A DNA stretch of 30,446 bases from NCBI GenBank assembly GCA_039934635.1, contig JBDTLT010000045.1:1-30446 (forward strand), given 5' to 3'. The notes below the pieces were generated by a model that saw nothing but the letters and a program-made list of their open reading frames with translations, searched no databases and was not told the DNA's origin. The position numbers and the translations under genes were made by a program. Below are positions 8,598 to 16,074 of this stretch, one piece after another (the stretch's first letter is position 1; each line of letters starts with the position of its first letter). Source of the DNA: DATLFA01 sp039934635. Lineage in GTDB: Bacteria > Actinomycetota > Acidimicrobiia > Acidimicrobiales > WLNW01.

Positions 8598-9088
8598 GCG
8601 CCCTGCTCGGCAAGCTGCTTGAGAAACAGACCTCGCTCGCGGATGAGCTTGCGCAGATAGCGGGCCAAGACGACGCGCTCGACCCCGCGGCCGACGGCGC
8701 CGAGCGGGGCATCGAACTCGATGCGGTCGACCATCATCGTTTCGCGGCCGAGCGGTTCGAAGCAATGTTCGTGGCGGAAGGTACGGAAAGGACCGCTCAC
8801 CTGTTCATCGACGAACCGATTCGGGCGTTCGAGTTCAGTGACCTTGCTCGTCATCTTGAACGGGATACCGAAGTGGACGGCGCGCCACGTGACCTGCTCG
8901 CCCAGTCCGATCTTTCCGCTCGTCACTCCCCCGACCGCCCGCTCCCGGGACCGCGCCTGCGATTCGACATGCGCGTCGATGTCGAGCGCGAGGTCGAACA
9001 CCAGTGAGATGGACGCGCCGATCACCGTTCGATTCTCGAAGCTGACCGTCACTTCGACATTGTGCCCCTCAGAGACTTCGCATCCCAC
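8594..9088 (-). CDS. SRPBCC family protein (START/Bet v 1-like fold)
   Basis: About 164 aa. The sequence VTVSFENRTVIGASISLVF, with FDLALDIDAH, IGLGEQVTWRAVHFGIPFKM, MTSKVTELERPNRFVDEQVSGPFRTFRHEH and a basic helical C-terminus (LARYLRKLIRERGLFLKQLA), is typical of the polyketide-cyclase/SRPBCC fold that binds hydrophobic ligands. The frame opens at a GTG (9088), but homology begins about 11 codons in, so a GTG at 9055 is also possible; a GAGGGG run lies 12 nt before it. It overlaps the downstream MFS gene by 4 nt, so the pair probably handles the same ligand. It lies 17 nt after the stop codon of an EAL-domain relic. Confidence 0.75.
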   Translation of the reverse strand: MGCEVSEGHNVEVTVSFENRTVIGASISLVFDLALDIDAHVESQARSRERAVGGVTSGKIGLGEQVTWRAVHFGIPFKMTSKVTELERPNRFVDEQVSGPFRTFRHEHCFEPLGRETMMVDRIEFDAPLGAVGRGVERVVLARYLRKLIRERGLFLKQLAEQGA

Positions 9089-9105
9089 CGCCCTGGCCGC
9101 CCGCG

Positions 9106-9270
9106 CTAGTAACCCTGTCCGCAGCGCGCGCCGAGATCGCGGAGCACTCGCAACTCATCGGCCGTGATCTGAAGATCGAGCTTGATGATGTCGGGGGCGA
9201 GCTTGATGATGTGCGTCAAGCTGGCGAACCCGGCGCCGGTATCGTCGACGGCCGACCGCACGAGTCGGTG
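9106..9270 (-). pseudogene. EAL-domain (c-di-GMP phosphodiesterase) remnant
   Basis: The minus frame reads RSAVDDTGAGFASLTHIIKL then APDIIKLDLQIT, a clear match to the EAL-domain segment around the catalytic DD(F/T)G.G..SL.....P..IK.D. It then jumps directly to ADELRVLRDLGARCGQGY and stops (TAG, 9108-9106). In intact EAL domains roughly 40 residues, including the helix and the VVAEGVE strand, separate these two parts, and GQGY is followed by a LFG.P tail. The EAL motif itself and all N-terminal domains are absent: upstream, the frame runs into an operator. This looks like a decayed gene with an internal in-frame deletion (junction near 9163) and both ends lost. The 14-bp repeat at 9178-9191 and 9199-9212 encodes IIKL twice. 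Confidence 0.72.
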
Positions 9271-9297
9271 GAGCGGCCAGCTGCCGAGATTTCTCGG

Positions 9298-9347
9298 TTG
9301 ACAATATAGTTTCCAAAATGAGAAACTATTTCTCATCTGAGAAAGGA
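9298..9347 (+). promoter_or_regulatory. Promoter with multi-palindromic operator of the VOC-ArsR-SRPBCC operon
   Basis: A consensus -35 box TTGACA lies at 9298-9303. Downstream, covering the expected -10 and start region, are overlapping perfect inverted repeats: ATAGTTTC (9306-9313) with GAAACTAT (9322-9329); ATGAGAAA (9318-9325) with TTTCTCAT (9329-9336), 3-nt centre; and TTTCTCA (9329-9335) with TGAGAAA (9338-9344), 2-nt centre. The half-site TGAGAAA thus occurs three times in alternating orientation. The last copy overlaps the GAAAGGA ribosome binding site (9341-9347) of the VOC gene. A repressor bound here would block both RNA polymerase and, at the DNA level, the start region. The ArsR protein encoded two genes downstream is the obvious candidate. 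Confidence 0.75.
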
Positions 9348-9352
9348 CTCAC

Positions 9353-9820
9353 ATGGACGACGATCCCACCTTCGTTTCGAGCGTGTACTACCGCGAGCCC
9401 AAGGCCGCGCTGGCGTGGCTCGAACGGGCCTTCGGGTTCGAGATCACCATGGCCATCGACGGCCCCGACGATGCGCCCGAGATGTGCCACTACGAGATGA
9501 GCTGCGCCGGTCGCGGTCGCATCATGGTCGGCGGCGAGTGGAACGACTTGGTGCGCAGTCCCGCCAATGTTGCCGGTGCCAACACCCAGAGTGTCCACGT
9601 GGCGTTGACCGACGGCATCGAGCAACACTGCGAACGGGCGCGCGCCGCCGGGGCCGTCATCTCGGCCGAGCCCGAAGATCAGTTCTACGGCGACCGCACC
9701 TATCGAGCGATCGATCTCGAAGGACACGCGTGGTCGTTCTCCCAACACGTTCGTGACGTCACTCGCTCTGATGCAGAGGCCGCCATCGGTGTACCGATCG
9801 TCGCGAAGAATTGGGCGTGA
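9353..9820 (+). CDS. VOC family protein (PhnB/glyoxalase-like)
   Basis: 155-aa single-domain vicinal-oxygen-chelate protein. It begins MDDDPTFVSSVYYREPKAAL, the typical YY.DP.AAL.WL..AFGFE pattern of the PhnB-like branch, and ends with YRAIDLEGHAWSFSQH, the conserved D.EGH.W.F element. The family includes glyoxalases, antibiotic-binding proteins and dioxygenases; the exact role is unknown. The start is the ATG at 9353 with a GAAAGGA SD 5 nt upstream, inside the operator. It is the first gene of a three-gene operon with an ArsR regulator and an SRPBCC protein, a frequent actinobacterial combination. Confidence 0.88.
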   Translation: MDDDPTFVSSVYYREPKAALAWLERAFGFEITMAIDGPDDAPEMCHYEMSCAGRGRIMVGGEWNDLVRSPANVAGANTQSVHVALTDGIEQHCERARAAGAVISAEPEDQFYGDRTYRAIDLEGHAWSFSQHVRDVTRSDAEAAIGVPIVAKNWA

Positions 9821-9834
9821 GAGATTGGGCGTGA
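9810..9834 (+). repeat. Near-tandem 11-bp duplication at the VOC-ArsR junction
   Basis: ATTGGGCGTGA occurs at 9810-9820, where it encodes the last residues and stop of the VOC gene, and again at 9824-9834 (period 14), just before the ArsR start. It looks like a short tandem duplication in the intergenic spacer. Period 14 is not a multiple of 3, so it altered the relation between the two frames, and the ArsR gene is left with a weak TTG start. Confidence 0.6.
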
Positions 9835-9838
9835 AAGC

Positions 9839-10180
9839 TTGAACGCGACCGCGGCGAGCGGCGCACTCGACCGCACGCTCGCCGCGCTGGCCGACCCTCA
9901 TCGCCGCCAGACCATCGAGTTGCTGACCGAACGACCGCGGCGCGCCGGCGAGCTCGCCACTGCACTTCGCCTCGCTCCTTCGGTGATGAGCCGGCACCTG
10001 CGGGTGTTGCGCCTGTCCGGCCTCGTCACCGAAACCCATCCGGAGTTCGACGCGCGCGTACGCGTCTATGCATTGCGGTCGGGGCCGATGGCCGAGTTGC
10101 GAGCCTGGGTCGATGCCACCGAGCGCGGGTGGTCCGAGCAATTGGCGGCCTTCCGCGAGCATCTCGAAAAAGCGCCGTGA
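9839..10180 (+). CDS. ArsR/SmtB family transcriptional regulator
   Basis: 113-aa winged helix-turn-helix repressor: LDRTLAALADPHRRQTIELL, then RAGELATALRLAPSVMSRHL and RVLRLSGLVTE, with the recognition helix in the SVMSRHLRVL part, then a wing (ARVRVYALR) and a C-terminal helix with ERGWSEQLAAFREHL. The metal-sensing ELCVCDL motif of ArsR/SmtB sensors is absent, as is usual for ArsR proteins paired with SRPBCC genes. The only reasonable start is a TTG at 9839 with a weak GAAAG SD; an in-frame stop lies at 9818. Its TGA overlaps the downstream SRPBCC GTG as GTGA. It probably represses its own operon through the TGAGAAA operator at 9318-9344. Confidence 0.88.
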   Translation: MNATAASGALDRTLAALADPHRRQTIELLTERPRRAGELATALRLAPSVMSRHLRVLRLSGLVTETHPEFDARVRVYALRSGPMAELRAWVDATERGWSEQLAAFREHLEKAP

Positions 10181-10692
10181 CGGGCCCTTCGCTCGACGGG
10201 CCGGGGGGCGCCGGCAGTTCGCGTGTCCTCGTGGCGCTGCGCGTGCCCGCCGCGCCAGAGCGCGCGTTCGCCGTGTTCACCTCCGACATCGCGCAGTGGT
10301 GGCACCCGAGCCCGCTGTTCCAATTCAGTGAGAACCGCACCGGTCGACTCGCGTTCGAGCCCGGCCTCGACGGACGATTGACCGAGACCTACGACGACGG
10401 ATCGGTCTTCGAGATCGGCCGCATCAGACAATGGGAGCCTCCGCACCGGCTGGCCCTCAGCTGGCGGCACGCAAGCTTTCCGGCCGACCGTGAGACCGAG
10501 GTGCACGTGCGCTTCGACCCCGTCGGCGACGAGACGCGCATCACCGTCGAACACTTCGGTTGGGACGCGTTCCCGCCAGAGCACGCGGCACGCCACGGCT
10601 TCCCCCTCGACGTGTTCCAATTGCGCCTCGCCGAATGGTGGAAGGGCCTACTGCGCGCTCAAATTGGCCGCCACGGTTCCGCAGGCCGGTAG
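10177..10692 (+). CDS. SRPBCC domain-containing protein (AHSA1/activator of Hsp90-like)
   Basis: 171-aa AHSA1-type SRPBCC protein. It shows VPAAPERAFAVFTSDIAQWW, FEPGLDGRLTETYDDGSVFE, IGRIRQWEPPHRLALSWRH, ETEVHVRFDPVGDETRITVE, HFGWDAF and a C-terminal GWWKG-like LRLAEWWKGLL, all typical of the family. The GTG start at 10177 overlaps the ArsR stop by 4 nt, so translation is coupled. ArsR-SRPBCC gene pairs are very common in Actinomycetota; the small cavity usually binds a lipophilic ligand, but function is rarely known. Its TAG stop (10690-10692) overlaps the candidate -10 element of leuS. Confidence 0.85.
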   Translation: MTGPSLDGPGGAGSSRVLVALRVPAAPERAFAVFTSDIAQWWHPSPLFQFSENRTGRLAFEPGLDGRLTETYDDGSVFEIGRIRQWEPPHRLALSWRHASFPADRETEVHVRFDPVGDETRITVEHFGWDAFPPEHAARHGFPLDVFQLRLAEWWKGLLRAQIGRHGSAGR

Positions 10693-10704
10693 TTTGGCCG
10701 TCTA
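10690..10704 (+). promoter_or_regulatory. Candidate leaderless -10 element of leuS
   Basis: TAGTTT at 10690-10695 fits TANNNT and ends 8 nt before the leuS ATG (10704). No SD-like purine run precedes the ATG. This geometry predicts transcription starting at or within 2 nt of the start codon. The hexamer shares its TAG with the stop codon of the preceding gene. Confidence 0.45.
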
Positions 10705-13580
10705 TGGCCGACGACTCGATCCCCCGATTTCGCTACACCGCGACGTTGGCCGAACAGATCGAGTTGCGGTGGCAAGACCGGTGGCAGGCCGAGCGCACCT
10801 TTGAAGCGCCGAATCCGGCAGGCCCGATGGCCGAACCCGAAAAGGTCGCCGGCCGCCCCAAGCTCTTCGTGCTCGACATGTTCCCCTACCCGTCGGGCAG
10901 CGGCCTGCACGTCGGGCATCCCCTCGGCTACATCGGCACCGACGTGTTCGCCCGCTACAAGCGCATGAACGGTTACAACGTCTTGCACTCGCTCGGCTAT
11001 GACGCGTTCGGGCTACCGGCCGAACAGCACGCCGTGCAGACAGGCATCCACCCGGCGATCAATACCGAGGACAACATCGCCACCATGCGGCGCCAGTTGC
11101 GCCGCCTCGGCCTCGGCCACGACATGCGCCGCAGCATCTCGACCACCGACGTCGGCTACTACCGCTGGACGCAGTGGATCTTCCTGCAGATCTTCAATAG
11201 CTGGTATGACAGCGAACTCGATCGGGCGCGCCCCATCGATGAGTTGATCGCGCAGTTCGAATCAGGCGAGCGCGCCACCGACGACGGCCGCCCCTGGTCC
11301 CAACTCGACGTCGTCGATCGGCGCCGGCTCATCAACAACTATCGGTTGGCCTACCTGTCCGATGCCCCGGTCAACTGGTGTCCCGCGCTCGGCACCGTAT
11401 TGGCCAACGAGGAAGTGACGTCCGAAGGGCGCAGCGAGCGCGGCAACTATCCGGTGTTCCGGCGCAACCTGCGCCAGTGGATGATGCGTATCACTTCCTA
11501 CGCCGATCGGCTGATCGCCGATCTCGACCGGCTCGACTGGACCGACGCCATCAAGTCGATGCAGCGCAACTGGATCGGCCGCAGCGAAGGCGCCCGCGTG
11601 CGCTTCCAGTCACTCGTCGGCGACATCGAGGTCTTCACCACACGGCCCGACACGTTGTTCGGCGCGTCGTTCATGGTGCTGGCACCGGAGCATCCACTCG
11701 TCGATGCACTGACGAGCGGCGAATGGCCCGACGAAACGCCCTATCGATGGACGGGCGGTTTCGAAACACCTGCGGCCGCGGTCACCGCCTATCGCCAACT
11801 GGCACAGGCCAAGAGCGAGATGCAACGCCAGGCCGACACGCGCGACAAGACCGGCGTCTTCGTCGGCTCCTACGCGGTCAACCCGACGACGGGCCAACCG
11901 ATACCGGTGTTCATCGCGGACTACGTGCTGATGGGTTACGGCACTGGCGCGATCATGGCCGTGCCGTGCGGGGATCAACGCGACTTCGAGTTCGCCCGCC
12001 AATTCGATCTGCCGATTCCACCGATTCAACAGCCGTCCGCGGAGTGGTTCGCCGCGCAAGGCATCGAGCCGAGTCCCGACACGCAGACGTGGCCGACCGC
12101 CTACGTCGGCGACGCGCCGTACATCAATTCGTCGAACGACGAAGTCTCACTCGACGGTTATCACAGCATCGACGAGGCGACGTCGATCATCAACGAGTGG
12201 CTCGAACGCAAGGGCTTCGGGCACGGCACGGTCAACTACAAGCTGCGCGATTGGCTATTCAGCCGGCAGCGCTATTGGGGCGAACCGTTCCCCATCGTCT
12301 ACGACGAGAGCGGCCTGCCCATCGGTCTGCCCGACGACATGTTGCCCGTCGTGCTGCCCGACGTCGACGACTACTCGCCGCGCACCTTCGACCAGGATGA
12401 CCAGAACAGTGACCCCGAGTCGCCGCTCGCGCGCGCCGAGCATTGGGTCAACGTCGAACTCGACCTCGGTGAGGGTTTTCGCCACTACGAGCGCGAGACC
12501 AACACGATGCCGCAGTGGGCCGGTTCGTGTTGGTACGAGCTGCGCTACCTCGACCCCACCAACGAGAAGGCATTCGTCGATCCCGCGGTCGAGCGCTACT
12601 GGATGGGCCCTCAGTTCGACGGCGACTGCGGTGGCGTCGATCTCTACGTCGGTGGCGTCGAGCACGCCGTACTGCACTTGTTGTACGCGCGCTTCTGGCA
12701 CAAGGTGCTCTTCGATCTCGGCCACGTGTCGTCGTGCGAGCCGTTCCGTCGTCTGTTCAATCAGGGCTACATCCAGGCCTATGCCTACAAAGACGCGCGG
12801 GGCACCTACGTCGACGCGTTCACCATCGACGAGCGCGGCAATGAGTTCTTCCATGACGGGCAACCCGTCACGCGCGAGCTCGGCAAGATGGGCAAGAGCC
12901 TCAAGAACGCGGTCGCGCCCGATGACCTCTACAACGAATACGGCGCCGACACGCTACGTCTCTACGAGATGTACATGGGTCCGCTCGACGCGTCGCGTCC
13001 GTGGGAGACCCGCGACGTCGTCGGCATGTACCGGTTCCTGCAACGCATCTGGCGCAACTACGTCGACGAAGACTCCGACGGTTCGCGCGTTGTCGACAAA
13101 CCGACCGACGACGAGACCCGGCGCCTGCTCCACAAGACCATCGACGGCGTGCGCACCGGTATGGAAGAGCTGCGGTTCAACACTGCGATCGCCAAGCTGA
13201 TCGAGCTCAACAATCACCTCACCGGCGTTGTCGCCACCCACGGATTGTCACGCGAGGTCGCCGAGCCGTTGGCGCTGATGTTGTCGCCCCTCGTACCGCA
13301 CCTCGCCGATGAGCTATGGACGCGGCTCGGTCACGACCATGGGGCCACCTACGTCGCGTTCCCGACGGCCGACGCCGCCTTCCTCGTCGAGGACTCCATC
13401 GAGTATCCGATCCAGATCAACGGCAAGTTGCGTTCTCGCATCACGGTCGCCGCCACGGCCGACGACGACACCGTGCGGGCCGCCGCGCTGGCGGATCCCC
13501 GCACGCTCGAATTCCTGGCCGGCGCCGAGCCCCGCAAAGTGATCGTCGTGCGCGGTCGCACGGTCAATATCGTCGCGTAG
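10704..13580 (+). CDS. leuS: Leucine--tRNA ligase
   Basis: 958-aa class I aminoacyl-tRNA synthetase that charges tRNA-Leu in the cytoplasm. The HIGH signature is HVGH (69-72) within FPYPSGSGLHVGHPLGY. The CP1 editing domain is seen in VFTTRPDTLFGASFMVLAPE and in YVLMGYGTGAIMAVPCGDQR. The KMSKS motif is KMGKS (728-732) in LGKMGKSLKNAV, the form common in actinobacterial LeuRS. The C-terminal anticodon-binding and tail regions are complete. The start is the ATG at 10704 (MADDSIPRFRYTATLAEQIE); the frame is open upstream, but only as a shadow of the SRPBCC gene. It is convergent with rsfS, with 35 nt between. Confidence 0.97.
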   Translation: MADDSIPRFRYTATLAEQIELRWQDRWQAERTFEAPNPAGPMAEPEKVAGRPKLFVLDMFPYPSGSGLHVGHPLGYIGTDVFARYKRMNGYNVLHSLGYDAFGLPAEQHAVQTGIHPAINTEDNIATMRRQLRRLGLGHDMRRSISTTDVGYYRWTQWIFLQIFNSWYDSELDRARPIDELIAQFESGERATDDGRPWSQLDVVDRRRLINNYRLAYLSDAPVNWCPALGTVLANEEVTSEGRSERGNYPVFRRNLRQWMMRITSYADRLIADLDRLDWTDAIKSMQRNWIGRSEGARVRFQSLVGDIEVFTTRPDTLFGASFMVLAPEHPLVDALTSGEWPDETPYRWTGGFETPAAAVTAYRQLAQAKSEMQRQADTRDKTGVFVGSYAVNPTTGQPIPVFIADYVLMGYGTGAIMAVPCGDQRDFEFARQFDLPIPPIQQPSAEWFAAQGIEPSPDTQTWPTAYVGDAPYINSSNDEVSLDGYHSIDEATSIINEWLERKGFGHGTVNYKLRDWLFSRQRYWGEPFPIVYDESGLPIGLPDDMLPVVLPDVDDYSPRTFDQDDQNSDPESPLARAEHWVNVELDLGEGFRHYERETNTMPQWAGSCWYELRYLDPTNEKAFVDPAVERYWMGPQFDGDCGGVDLYVGGVEHAVLHLLYARFWHKVLFDLGHVSSCEPFRRLFNQGYIQAYAYKDARGTYVDAFTIDERGNEFFHDGQPVTRELGKMGKSLKNAVAPDDLYNEYGADTLRLYEMYMGPLDASRPWETRDVVGMYRFLQRIWRNYVDEDSDGSRVVDKPTDDETRRLLHKTIDGVRTGMEELRFNTAIAKLIELNNHLTGVVATHGLSREVAEPLALMLSPLVPHLADELWTRLGHDHGATYVAFPTADAAFLVEDSIEYPIQINGKLRSRITVAATADDDTVRAAALADPRTLEFLAGAEPRKVIVVRGRTVNIVA

Positions 13581-13588
13581 CTCGCCCT

Positions 13589-13603
13589 GCCCGAAAAGCG
13601 GGC
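13589..13603. terminator. Small GC-rich hairpin between convergent leuS and rsfS
   Basis: GCCCG (13589-13593) pairs perfectly with CGGGC (13599-13603) around an AAAAG loop, nested in a weaker CGCCC/GGGCG pairing. It lies in the 35-nt gap between two converging stops and could act as a bidirectional terminator, but there is no T-tract on either side. Confidence 0.35.
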
Positions 13604-13615
13604 GGTCGGCGGGCC

Positions 13616-14014
13616 TTATGCGACGTTCCACTCGACCTTGGGACGGTCGCCCCAGAGCCGGTCGAGGCGATAGAACGTGCGGGTCGGTTCGTCGAACACG
13701 TGCACCACGAAATCGCCGTAATCCATCAAAACCCATTCGAGCTTGTCGAGCCCCTCGATGCGCCGCGGTTTGGGCCCGCCTTCGAGGGCGATCTTCTCTT
13801 CGATCTCTTCGACGATCGCCTTGACCTGACGACGGTTGGCTCCGGTCGTGATGACGAACAATTCGGTCAGCGCAAGCACGTCGCCGACGTCGATCACGAA
13901 CGTGTCGCGGCCGAACTTGTCATCGGCGGCCCGCGCCGCCATCAGTGCCCAGTTGGGAGGCATCGCACTAATGGCGTCTCTGGCCGTCATGTCGAGGGAG
14001 ATGTTACTCGCCAT
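13616..14014 (-). CDS. rsfS: Ribosome silencing factor RsfS (YbeB/Iojap family)
   Basis: 132-aa RsfS/Iojap protein that binds ribosomal protein uL14 and blocks subunit joining in starvation. The conserved core is clear: AARAADDKFGRDTFVIDVGD, LALTELFVITTGANRRQVKA, IVEEIEEKI, LDKLEWVLMDYGDFVVHVF and YRLDRLWGD. The start at ATG 14014 has no good SD; an internal ATG at 13990 is possible and would remove eight residues that look nonconserved. It follows the LytR_C-domain gene by 25 nt and is third in the nadD-LytR_C-rsfS unit that is conserved across Actinomycetota. Confidence 0.95.
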   Translation of the reverse strand: MASNISLDMTARDAISAMPPNWALMAARAADDKFGRDTFVIDVGDVLALTELFVITTGANRRQVKAIVEEIEEKIALEGGPKPRRIEGLDKLEWVLMDYGDFVVHVFDEPTRTFYRLDRLWGDRPKVEWNVA

Positions 14015-14039
14015 TGTCCATCGCCGAGGTCACCTTTGA

Positions 14040-15314
14040 TCAGGCCTTGAAATCGGCACCGAGCGTCACGGTGATATCGACGGCCGACTCGCCGGCGATG
14101 AACTTGACGCTGTCGATGCCGAGCGACTTGGCGAACAGATCGACCTTCGGCTTCAACTCTGCGCTGTAGTAGATGACTTCGGATTGGGCGATATCGAGGG
14201 TGCTCGCATTGCCCAGCACATCGATCTGCGCGCCGCCCTCGACGAAGCGGGTTGCCGCCGAAAGTGTGAGGTTGCAATCAGCGGTGCCGTTGAACAAGGC
14301 GGTGCGCAGCCGGGTGCCCGGCTCGATCATCAACGGGAACGGCACCATCTGCGCCGCAAGCGTGACGGTCTGCGCGATGTCGGGATCGACGATGAGCAGA
14401 CCGAGATACGGGATGTCGTTGTCGATCGGCAGCAGCCGGAACTCGGTCGGCCCCGTGACCATCGCGTTGACGTAGTTGAGGAGGGCCGCGGACTCGGGCT
14501 TGACGGCCGCCAGGGCCGTCGGCGAGGAGCGCAGCGCAGTGATCCACGTCGACCACAGATCGCCCTGCCGCTTCAACCGCGCTGAGGCGTTGGGCCCCAC
14601 CGCTTCGAACAACTTCACGACGTCGGCCTCGCTCTGGACCTTGTTCACGCCCGTCTGGAACTTGGTCGTCTGCGATTTGCCGTCGGCCGAGACCTCTTGC
14701 ACCGGCGTCTGCAACGTGAGGCTGAATGGCAACGCCGGCGTGATCAACGATGCGAGCGTCTTGGTCGGCAGCACCAGCACGTCGGTGGGGAACGAGAAGC
14801 CCAGCAGCTTGCCGACCGCGCTCGCCATCGCCGCTTTGCCCGCGGCGGCGCTGTCGGCCGACAACGGGCCGACCGTCGTCGTCGCCTGGTTGGGTGGCCG
14901 TGTGGTCGATGACGTCGCGCCGGTGGTCGCCGGCACCACCGCCTCGCGCCAGACCTGCCACAAGAACTTGCCCTCTTTGAGTCGGGTTTCGAGGGGCAAC
15001 TGCAGCACCCAACCACCCTTGCTGTCCGTGCCCAGGCTCATCGCTGTCAGGCCGACGGCATCGTTCTTGTCGTCGGTTTCGATGACGAGCATCGTCGGCG
15101 TCGGGTCGACCTCGGCCAGGAAACCGGGCTTGCAGGGGTCGGTCTCGACTTGCGTGACCTTGCCGTCTTTGATGTTGAGCGCGTTTTCGAGACCCGCGTC
15201 CGCCAGCAGACCGGCGGCGACGATGAAGCCGACGAGGACGACGGGATACAACCAGCGCCAGATGAACGCGGGGCGCGGGGCGGGCTTACGCCACGAGAAA
15301 CGGGGAAACTTCAC
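14040..15314 (-). CDS. Membrane-anchored LytR C-terminal-domain protein with degenerate LCP-like region
   Basis: 424 aa. A basic N-terminus (MKFPRFSWRKPAPRP) is followed by one transmembrane helix (about 19-38); the rest is extracytoplasmic. The middle region contains PTPTMLVIETDDKNDAVGLT then QLPLETRL, which resembles the start of an LCP (LytR-CpsA-Psr) ligase domain, but the arginine- and aspartate-rich catalytic signatures of active LCP enzymes are not seen. The C-terminus (from about residue 335, TRLRTALFNGTADCNLTLSA onward) fits the LytR_C domain. A Ser/Thr/Pro-rich linker (TTGATSSTTRPPNQATTT) lies inside. The GTG start at 15314 overlaps the nadD stop as GTGA. The position between nadD and rsfS, where many actinobacteria carry an LCP protein, supports the assignment. 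Role: probably cell envelope, non-catalytic or altered. Confidence 0.7.
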   Translation of the reverse strand: MKFPRFSWRKPAPRPAFIWRWLYPVVLVGFIVAAGLLADAGLENALNIKDGKVTQVETDPCKPGFLAEVDPTPTMLVIETDDKNDAVGLTAMSLGTDSKGGWVLQLPLETRLKEGKFLWQVWREAVVPATTGATSSTTRPPNQATTTVGPLSADSAAAGKAAMASAVGKLLGFSFPTDVLVLPTKTLASLITPALPFSLTLQTPVQEVSADGKSQTTKFQTGVNKVQSEADVVKLFEAVGPNASARLKRQGDLWSTWITALRSSPTALAAVKPESAALLNYVNAMVTGPTEFRLLPIDNDIPYLGLLIVDPDIAQTVTLAAQMVPFPLMIEPGTRLRTALFNGTADCNLTLSAATRFVEGGAQIDVLGNASTLDIAQSEVIYYSAELKPKVDLFAKSLGIDSVKFIAGESAVDITVTLGADFKA

Positions 15315-15949
15315 CCTGCGATCGCCCCTTGTGGCGCCGCGTCGACATCGTCGTCACCGTCGAGATACAAGCGACGATCGATGATGTAGCGAAGCACCGC
15401 GGGGGGCACCATGCCGTCGATCGGGCGGCCCTCGAGGCGACGGGTGCGGATGTCGGTGCTCGACACCGCCAGTTGCGGCACGTCGATGCGCCGGAACGAC
15501 CAGCCGTCGGGAGGGGTTGCGCCCACCGAGCCCGGACGGTCGTAAACGACGATGGTCGCCGAGGTCTTGAGCGCGGCTGTCTTCTTCCAGGTGTCGAGCA
15601 GTGCGGCGACATCGCTCCCGATGATGACGAACACCTGTGCACCCGGATGTTGGGCCTGCAACTCTTCGACGGTGTCGGAGGTGTACGAGTCGCCTCCGCG
15701 ATCGAGTTCGAGCGTCGAGACGTGGACCTTGTCCATGCCCTCGGCCAGCAAGGTCACCATGGCGAGGCGATCGGGCGCGGAGGTGACCGGCCGGGTGCCG
15801 ACCTTTTGCCACGGGACATTGGCCGTCATCAGCCACACCTGGTCGAGGTCGAGTTCGTAGAGGGCCGCCGCGGCAGCCACCACATGGCCCACGTGGGGCG
15901 GATCGAAGGTGCCCCCCAGGATCCCGATCCGCTTGAGCACCGTATGCAC
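15311..15949 (-). CDS. nadD: Nicotinate-nucleotide adenylyltransferase
   Basis: 212-aa NadD, which converts nicotinate mononucleotide and ATP to deamido-NAD in NAD biosynthesis. The nucleotidyltransferase motif GGTFDPPHVGH sits near the N-terminus and the C-terminal SSTDIRTR motif is present; TANVPWQK and VFVIIGSDVAALLDTWKK are also typical. The start is a GTG at 15949 (reads MHTVLKRIGILGGTF); the frame is open to 16096, but the upstream residues are not NadD-like. There is no SD, but TAGAAT lies 8 nt upstream. It is translationally coupled to the LytR_C gene. Confidence 0.95.
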   Translation of the reverse strand: MHTVLKRIGILGGTFDPPHVGHVVAAAAALYELDLDQVWLMTANVPWQKVGTRPVTSAPDRLAMVTLLAEGMDKVHVSTLELDRGGDSYTSDTVEELQAQHPGAQVFVIIGSDVAALLDTWKKTAALKTSATIVVYDRPGSVGATPPDGWSFRRIDVPQLAVSSTDIRTRRLEGRPIDGMVPPAVLRYIIDRRLYLDGDDDVDAAPQGAIAG

Positions 15950-15963
15950 GGCGGCGGATTCTA
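15949..15963 (-). promoter_or_regulatory. Candidate leaderless -10 element of nadD
   Basis: TAGAAT (minus strand, 15963-15958), five of six matches to TATAAT, ends 8 nt before the GTG start of nadD. No SD is present, so the transcript probably begins at or within about 2 nt of the start codon. Confidence 0.55.
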
Positions 15964-16062
15964 GGGGCTGGCCAGGCTCATCCGGCAGCACGGGTCCCTG
16001 GTCCGTACCGGGGTGTGACCGAAGTGGCAACGTCCGTTTGGACCGTTTTCCTTTAGCGCATA

Positions 16063-16074
16063 GGCCGATCGGCC
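16063..16074. repeat. Perfect 12-bp palindrome GGCCGATCGGCC
   Basis: A perfect palindrome lies in the 313-bp gap between nadD and the sigma gene, about 190 bp before the sigma start and 114 bp before the nadD start. It could be a dimeric regulator site or simply a GC-rich coincidence. The rest of the gap holds the structured leader at 16159-16251 and no open frame that I would call a gene. Confidence 0.35.

Noticed and set aside
9178..9212. 14-bp direct repeat GAGCTTGATGATGT
   Set aside because: It encodes IIKL twice in the EAL segment HIIKLAPDIIKLD; the coding pattern is enough to explain it.
12883..12900. KMGKS instead of KMSKS in LeuRS
   Set aside because: This variant is usual in actinobacterial LeuRS, so it is not a defect or novelty.
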